A stretch of 26,118 nucleotides of DNA from Bacillus sp. ISL-7 (lineage in GTDB: Bacteria > Bacillota > Bacilli > Bacillales_B > DSM-18226). The notes beneath the pieces were generated by a model. That model made no database searches. It was not told the origin of the DNA and was given only the letters and a program-made list of their open reading frames with translations. The position numbers and the translations under genes were made by a program. Positions 22,959 through 26,118 of the stretch are shown piece after piece (within the stretch, counting starts at the first letter, position 1; the number at the start of each line of letters is the position of its first letter). Where the stretch lies: assembly GCF_018613065.1 (NCBI RefSeq), contig NZ_JAGGQW010000010.1:1-26118 (forward strand), in the 5' to 3' direction.

Positions 22959-23806
22959 ATGACAAAAAGCGTTTATGAAATCATTACAGAAAAAATTATC
23001 GAAAAATTAGAAAAGGGGGTTGTACCGTGGCGCCAGCCGTGGACCAATTCCAATGCGGTGAACTGGAAAACACAAAAACCATACCGGGGAATCAATATTT
23101 TTCTAGTGGAGCCGGGGGAATATGCATCAAAAAAACAGTTAGAAGCAGGTGGACGAATTAAAAAAGAGGAATTAAAAAATTCTCATATCATTGTCTATTG
23201 GCTTTGGAAAGAGAAGGAGGAAGAAGAAACAAAGGAGAAAAAACCTTTTGCGAAACCTTTCTATTACCGTGTTTGGGAGATTAATAAACAGTGTACCGGC
23301 TTAGAAAGTAAAAGAAGCATTGAAACCTTTGATCATGATCCTATTGATAAGGCGGAGGAAATTTTTAAAGGATATATCAACGCACCAGATTACACGTTTC
23401 ATTCAGGTAAGGCAGTTTATTACCCTACATGGGATAGAATTATTGCCCACCGATAAAAGATTTTAAGGTTCCGGAGGAATATTATTGCACCCTTTTTCAT
23501 GAACAAATACACAGCACTGGACATAAAAGCCGATTAGCACGCCCAGGTATTATGACTGAAGGTGTTGCATTTGGGGATGAAATTTATTCAAACGAGGAAT
23601 TAGTCGCGGAAATGGGCGCGGCGATGTTGTGTGGAGTGGCTGGAATTGATAACAGTACCATCGAAAACAGTGCAAGCTATATCAATTCGTGGTTACGAGC
23701 TTTAAAGAAAGATAGTCGATTAATTTTACAAGCAGCTGCTCGAGCACAGAAAGCAGCAGATTATATTTTAGGTGAAACAAAGGAACATTCGATAGACGAA
23801 AACTAA
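22959..23806 (+). pseudogene. ArdC-like antirestriction/zincin protein, one frameshift
   Basis: The N-terminal domain matches ArdC-type single-strand DNA-binding domains: VYEIITEKIIEKLEKGVVPW, then KPYRGINIFLV, then SHIIVYWLW. The frame stops at 23456 after DRIIAHR. One base away the protein continues PPIKDFKVPEEYYCTLFHEQI, with the zinc-protease motif HEQIH (23498-23512) and STGHKSR, to a stop at 23806, as in the family's C-terminal zincin domain. A single missing C in GCCCACC near 23446 explains it. ArdC proteins of conjugative plasmids protect incoming DNA from restriction. AAAGGAGG 9 nt before ATG 22959 sets the start; the frame open from 22806 is leader sequence. Restored length is about 283 aa. 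Confidence 0.85.
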
Positions 23807-23843
23807 AGGGAATTAGTCATTCATAAAATCACAAGCACAACTA

Positions 23844-23869
23844 TCACCGGTTGATCTGCCAGCCGGTGA
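23844..23869 (+). other. Hairpin after the ArdC-like gene
   Basis: TCACCGG (23844-23850) pairs with CCGGTGA (23863-23869); no T tract. Confidence 0.5.
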
Positions 23870-23926
23870 AAGGTACATCGAACAGGTTGAACTAAATCAT
23901 AGTATGCTATAAAGGAGTGAAAGAAT

Positions 23927-24124
23927 ATGAAGGTTTTTCAAGTAATTTATTTTGCAAATGGCTTACAAAGAATATCGATTGTAGTGGCCACAAGTAAAGA
24001 AAAGGCAGAAAAAATGGTTTCTAAAGACTTTGACAGGAAGGATCTTTACCAATTAGATCGAATCCAAGAATGTGAACTGACTACGGAAAGTATTATTCAT
24101 ACCGAGGTGATAGAAATTGTTTGA
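23927..24124 (+). CDS. Small hypothetical protein, 65 aa
   Basis: A soluble protein starting MKVFQVIYFANGLQRISIVVA, with a beta-alpha pattern (ATSKEKAEKMV). AAAGGAGTG about 8 nt upstream supports the ATG. It lies downstream of the ArdC-like gene and upstream of a CATCGA module, so it belongs to that cassette. Similar in style to the 62-aa protein at 11326 but not clearly homologous. No family recognised. Confidence 0.65.
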   Translation: MKVFQVIYFANGLQRISIVVATSKEKAEKMVSKDFDRKDLYQLDRIQECELTTESIIHTEVIEIV

Positions 24125-24187
24125 TACAAATCCTTTGAACCTAGATGCCTTAGAATACTTGTCATTTTAACACTATTAGAGAAAATA

Positions 24188-24294
24188 CCGGCTATATCCT
24201 AGCCGGAGAAGCTCACGTTGGAGGAAAAAAACATTCGTTTTTTTCTTGATAAAAGCAGGCATCGAGCCTGCTAGAAGGTTGCTATAGCAACCTT
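24188..24294 (+). terminator. 3' hairpin series including module 5 with CATCGA loop
   Basis: CCGGCTA/TAGCCGG (24188-24194, 24200-24206); AGCAGGC (24254-24260), loop ATCGA, GCCTGCT (24266-24272); then the 20-nt palindrome AAGGTTGCTATAGCAACCTT (24275-24294). The stretch before it (TTTTTTTCTTGAT) matches 18990-19012, a trace of the end of the 18741-type gene. No T tract follows, so termination is uncertain. Confidence 0.55.
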
Positions 24295-24472
24295 AAACCT
24301 TTGAAAGTTTATTCTAGGAAAAGAAGATGTTTGACAGCAGGCTGAGCTTAATAACCTTTAAAATTAAGAGATGAATGTATTCACCCTGGTGCACCTGTTC
24401 ATAAACCGTTTGGAACAATGCATTTCTCATGGGTGGAAAGTTTAAATACAGGCTTAAAAGGAGAGATCAGAA

Positions 24473-25006
24473 ATGAAAACTTGTCCATATTGCGGTAGCA
24501 AAATCGAAAAAATAAATCATGAGTATTACTATTGTGATTTTTGTTGTATGCAGCTTGATGCAAGGATTGTTAAAGAAAATCATGAACGCCTAGACGTTCG
24601 ATTTCGTGATTTTGCTTTTGCTTCCTATATTGATAAGACCACACCGGAAATTATGACATTATCAACCTTTGAGCTCCTGTATTTACTTAAAATGATCCGG
24701 AAAGAGCGTAATGACATGTATCATCATATGCATGTATTTCGCAGGGCTAGTGAGGCTGGAAGTAACAATTACAAAGAAGCTGAAAAAGATTCAGGCCGCG
24801 ATTATCTATATTTCACGAAAAAGGCATTTGTTGTGGAAAATATCATTCGGACCCGTTTAGGGTATGTACCGGAACGAATCTCGGAAAGTTATCTGGTAAA
24901 GTATTTGCAAAACATCAAAAACGATAAAAAAACCGGTCCTATGATTATTCGGACACAGCGGAAGGAGTTAAATAAAGAAGCCTTAATTGAGAACAAATCT
25001 AAATAA
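24473..25006 (+). CDS. Zinc-ribbon protein, 177 aa
   Basis: It starts with a two-knuckle zinc ribbon: CPYCGS (4-9) and CDFC (21-24). The remainder is helical and charged, with a basic C-terminus (MIIRTQRKELNKEA). GGAGAG about 8 nt before the ATG is a good ribosome site. Zinc ribbons of this kind occur in nucleic-acid-binding proteins; the precise role is unknown. It is followed by an intrinsic terminator, so it is monocistronic, and it marks the end of the accessory region. Confidence 0.75.
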   Translation: MKTCPYCGSKIEKINHEYYYCDFCCMQLDARIVKENHERLDVRFRDFAFASYIDKTTPEIMTLSTFELLYLLKMIRKERNDMYHHMHVFRRASEAGSNNYKEAEKDSGRDYLYFTKKAFVVENIIRTRLGYVPERISESYLVKYLQNIKNDKKTGPMIIRTQRKELNKEALIENKSK

Positions 25007-25049
25007 AAATAATGTAGGAAAAGTATCTTATATATAAAACTTTGTTATA

Positions 25050-25073
25050 ACTTCCTAATAGGGAGTTTTTTTA
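25050..25073 (+). terminator. Terminator of the zinc-ribbon gene
   Basis: ACTTCC (25050-25055), TAATA, GGGAGT (25061-25066), then TTTTTTTAT. Confidence 0.75.
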
Positions 25074-25236
25074 TGAGCATTATGTCAATTTTGTAGCGAA
25101 ATTTAAATAAATTAACAAATTGCAATTGCATGGCCGAATCTATTGTAGTTGACATTAATATTAATAATTTCCAGGAGCGTGTTTATGCTAAGACTTTGCG
25201 TAAAGTAATATAATAGTCACGAAGGGGGAAGTAAAC

Positions 25237-25503
25237 ATGATGACTTATGATGAAATTGAAATAGGGAAGTTGTTGAAATTAGAGAAAACCCATAAATATG
25301 AACCGGGTTATATTGTTCAAGTTATCGGTAAATCAGTTGAAAACATCAACGGATTTGAAGCACAATTTATAGTGATAGAAGATCCGGAACGCCCGAATAG
25401 ATTAATTAGAAAGTCGCCTTGTCTCTTCTATCCATATTTTGAACATACTGATGCAACTTCTCAATTAAAAGAATTCGATCCTCATACTAAGATGACCTAT
25501 TAA
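25237..25503 (+). CDS. Hypothetical protein, 88 aa
   Basis: A soluble protein starting MMTYDEIEIGKLLKLEKTHK, probably mostly beta strand (YIVQVIGKSVENI, AQFIVIEDPER). GGGGGAAG about 6-8 nt before the ATG gives a strong start. No family recognised. It is the last gene before the rRNA operon and has its own weak terminator. Confidence 0.7.
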   Translation: MMTYDEIEIGKLLKLEKTHKYEPGYIVQVIGKSVENINGFEAQFIVIEDPERPNRLIRKSPCLFYPYFEHTDATSQLKEFDPHTKMTY

Positions 25504-25512
25504 TTAGACATG

Positions 25513-25541
25513 CCACTATGTTAATAATGGTAATTTTTTTT
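25513..25541 (+). terminator. Terminator after the 88-aa gene
   Basis: CCACTAT (25513-25519) pairs with ATAATGG (25524-25530) with one mismatch, then TAATTTTTTTTG. Confidence 0.6.
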
Positions 25542-25691
25542 GTCAAAAACGAAAACAGAAATATAGAAGGAAATAAAATGGAAGTATTGAGATTTTTATT
25601 ATGCAGTTGTGGTATTATTTAAGAAATATTCCATTTGAGGCTGAGTTTTTAAATTAACAGTCCAAGTGAAATATTATTCAGTAAAAATATG

Positions 25692-25720
25692 TTGCACTGG
25701 AGCAACAGAAATGTTATCAT
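25692..25720 (+). promoter_or_regulatory. rRNA promoter P1
   Basis: TTGCAC (25692-25697), 17-nt spacer, TATCAT (25715-25720). It lies 95 nt upstream of P2, as in tandem rrn promoters of Bacillus. Confidence 0.55.
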
Positions 25721-25786
25721 TTAAAAGTTGCCTCAAAAAAACATATCAATTGAAGGTTGAAATATTTAAAAGTAAGTAATTTTTAG

Positions 25787-25815
25787 TTGATGTTGTTAAA
25801 AATGTATGATATAAT
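25787..25815 (+). promoter_or_regulatory. rRNA promoter P2 and antitermination leader
   Basis: TTGATG (25787-25792), exactly 17 nt, perfect TATAAT (25810-25815). The leader then contains TGTTCTTTGAAAACTAAA (about 25847-25864), a boxA-like antitermination signal typical of Bacillus rrn operons. Confidence 0.85.
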
Positions 25816-25942
25816 ATTTTTTGTCGCTTTTTAAATAGGTGATCTTGTTCTTTGAAAACTAAACAAACAAAAAACGTCAACAAACAATAATATTCATTTC
25901 TTACGAAATGAAGTCAACGTAACATTTATGAGCTAAATCAAC

Positions 25943-26118
25943 TTTCATGGAGAGTTTGATCCTGGCTCAGGACGAACGCTGGCGGCGTGCCTAATACATG
26001 CAAGTCGAGCGAATCAATAGGAGCTTGCTCCTGTTGGTTAGCGGCGGACGGGTGAGTAACACGTGGGCAACCTGCCTGTAAGACTGGGATAACACCGGGA
26101 AACCGGTGCTAATACCGG
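25943..26118 (+). rRNA. 16S ribosomal RNA, 5' end (continues past the window)
   Basis: GGAGAGTTTGATCCTGGCTC, the universal 16S start, appears at 25949; the mature 5' end is placed about six bases earlier by comparison with Bacillus. The conserved GACGAACGCTGGCGGCGTGC and the V1 hairpin AGGAGCTTGCTCCT follow. It is cut at the window edge. V1 resembles Bacillus/Neobacillus-like species but this is not decisive. Confidence 0.98.

Noticed and set aside
10887..24470. Insertion sequence or transposon as the carrier of repeat R
   Set aside because: No transposase frame, no consistent terminal inverted repeats and no target-site duplications could be seen around the copies.

Overview
The window reads as Firmicutes, family Bacillaceae: AT-rich DNA, strong GGAGG/GGGGG ribosome sites, intrinsic terminators, YtrA-, YolD-, YhgE-, Crh- and Ger-type genes, and at the right edge the 5' end of a 16S rRNA gene (25943 to the end) with a Bacillus-style tandem promoter. 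The 16S variable region resembles Bacillus/Neobacillus-like organisms, but genus is only a guess from about 175 bases.

Left part (1-4580): a decaying redox neighbourhood. It holds the end of a short-chain dehydrogenase (SDR), an intact aldo/keto reductase, an SDR pseudogene, an aldo/keto reductase cut off after its catalytic residues, a frameshifted lipoprotein, and an intact squalene/phytoene-synthase-family gene. Two copies of an intergenic motif containing ATCGGGCGC flank the last gene.

5031-8827 (minus strand): a compact operon of YtrA-type GntR regulator, ABC ATPase, large ABC permease and an ECF sigma factor. From 9212 to 10429 (minus) there is a 33-residue amphipathic peptide gene with its own ribosome site and terminator, a hypothetical gene, and a frameshifted gene that may belong to the replication-relaxation family.

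10887-24470 is the accessory heart of the window. A structured repeat of about 170-260 bp, called repeat R here, occurs five times in long form (10887, 17660, 19397, 22367, plus an outlying copy at 4758) and twice in broken form (12823, 14622). All copies are on the plus strand. Copies 17660, 22367 and 14622 still end in an intrinsic terminator, and the stems show compensatory base changes. Three copies (10887, 17660, 22367) are followed by a hairpin-rich leader and then a plasmid-type gene: a 62-aa protein, a RadC/JAB protein and an ArdC-like antirestriction protein. A second RadC has a similar leader without its own R copy. Many of these genes end in a second recurrent module: a hairpin whose loop carries CATCGA, then a second hairpin. 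The layout looks like a cassette array (R + leader + gene + 3' double hairpin) built by duplication and decay. RadC plus ArdC is typical of the leading region of conjugative elements, so the structured leaders may be single-strand promoters or RNA regulators; this is inference. Several cassettes are frameshifted, and chromosomal genes (an HPr/Crh-like gene, a ger pseudogene, YolD pseudogenes, YhgE/Pip) lie among them.

24473-25503 carries a zinc-ribbon protein and an 88-aa hypothetical protein before the rRNA operon. No transposase, integrase, tRNA or CRISPR array was recognised.
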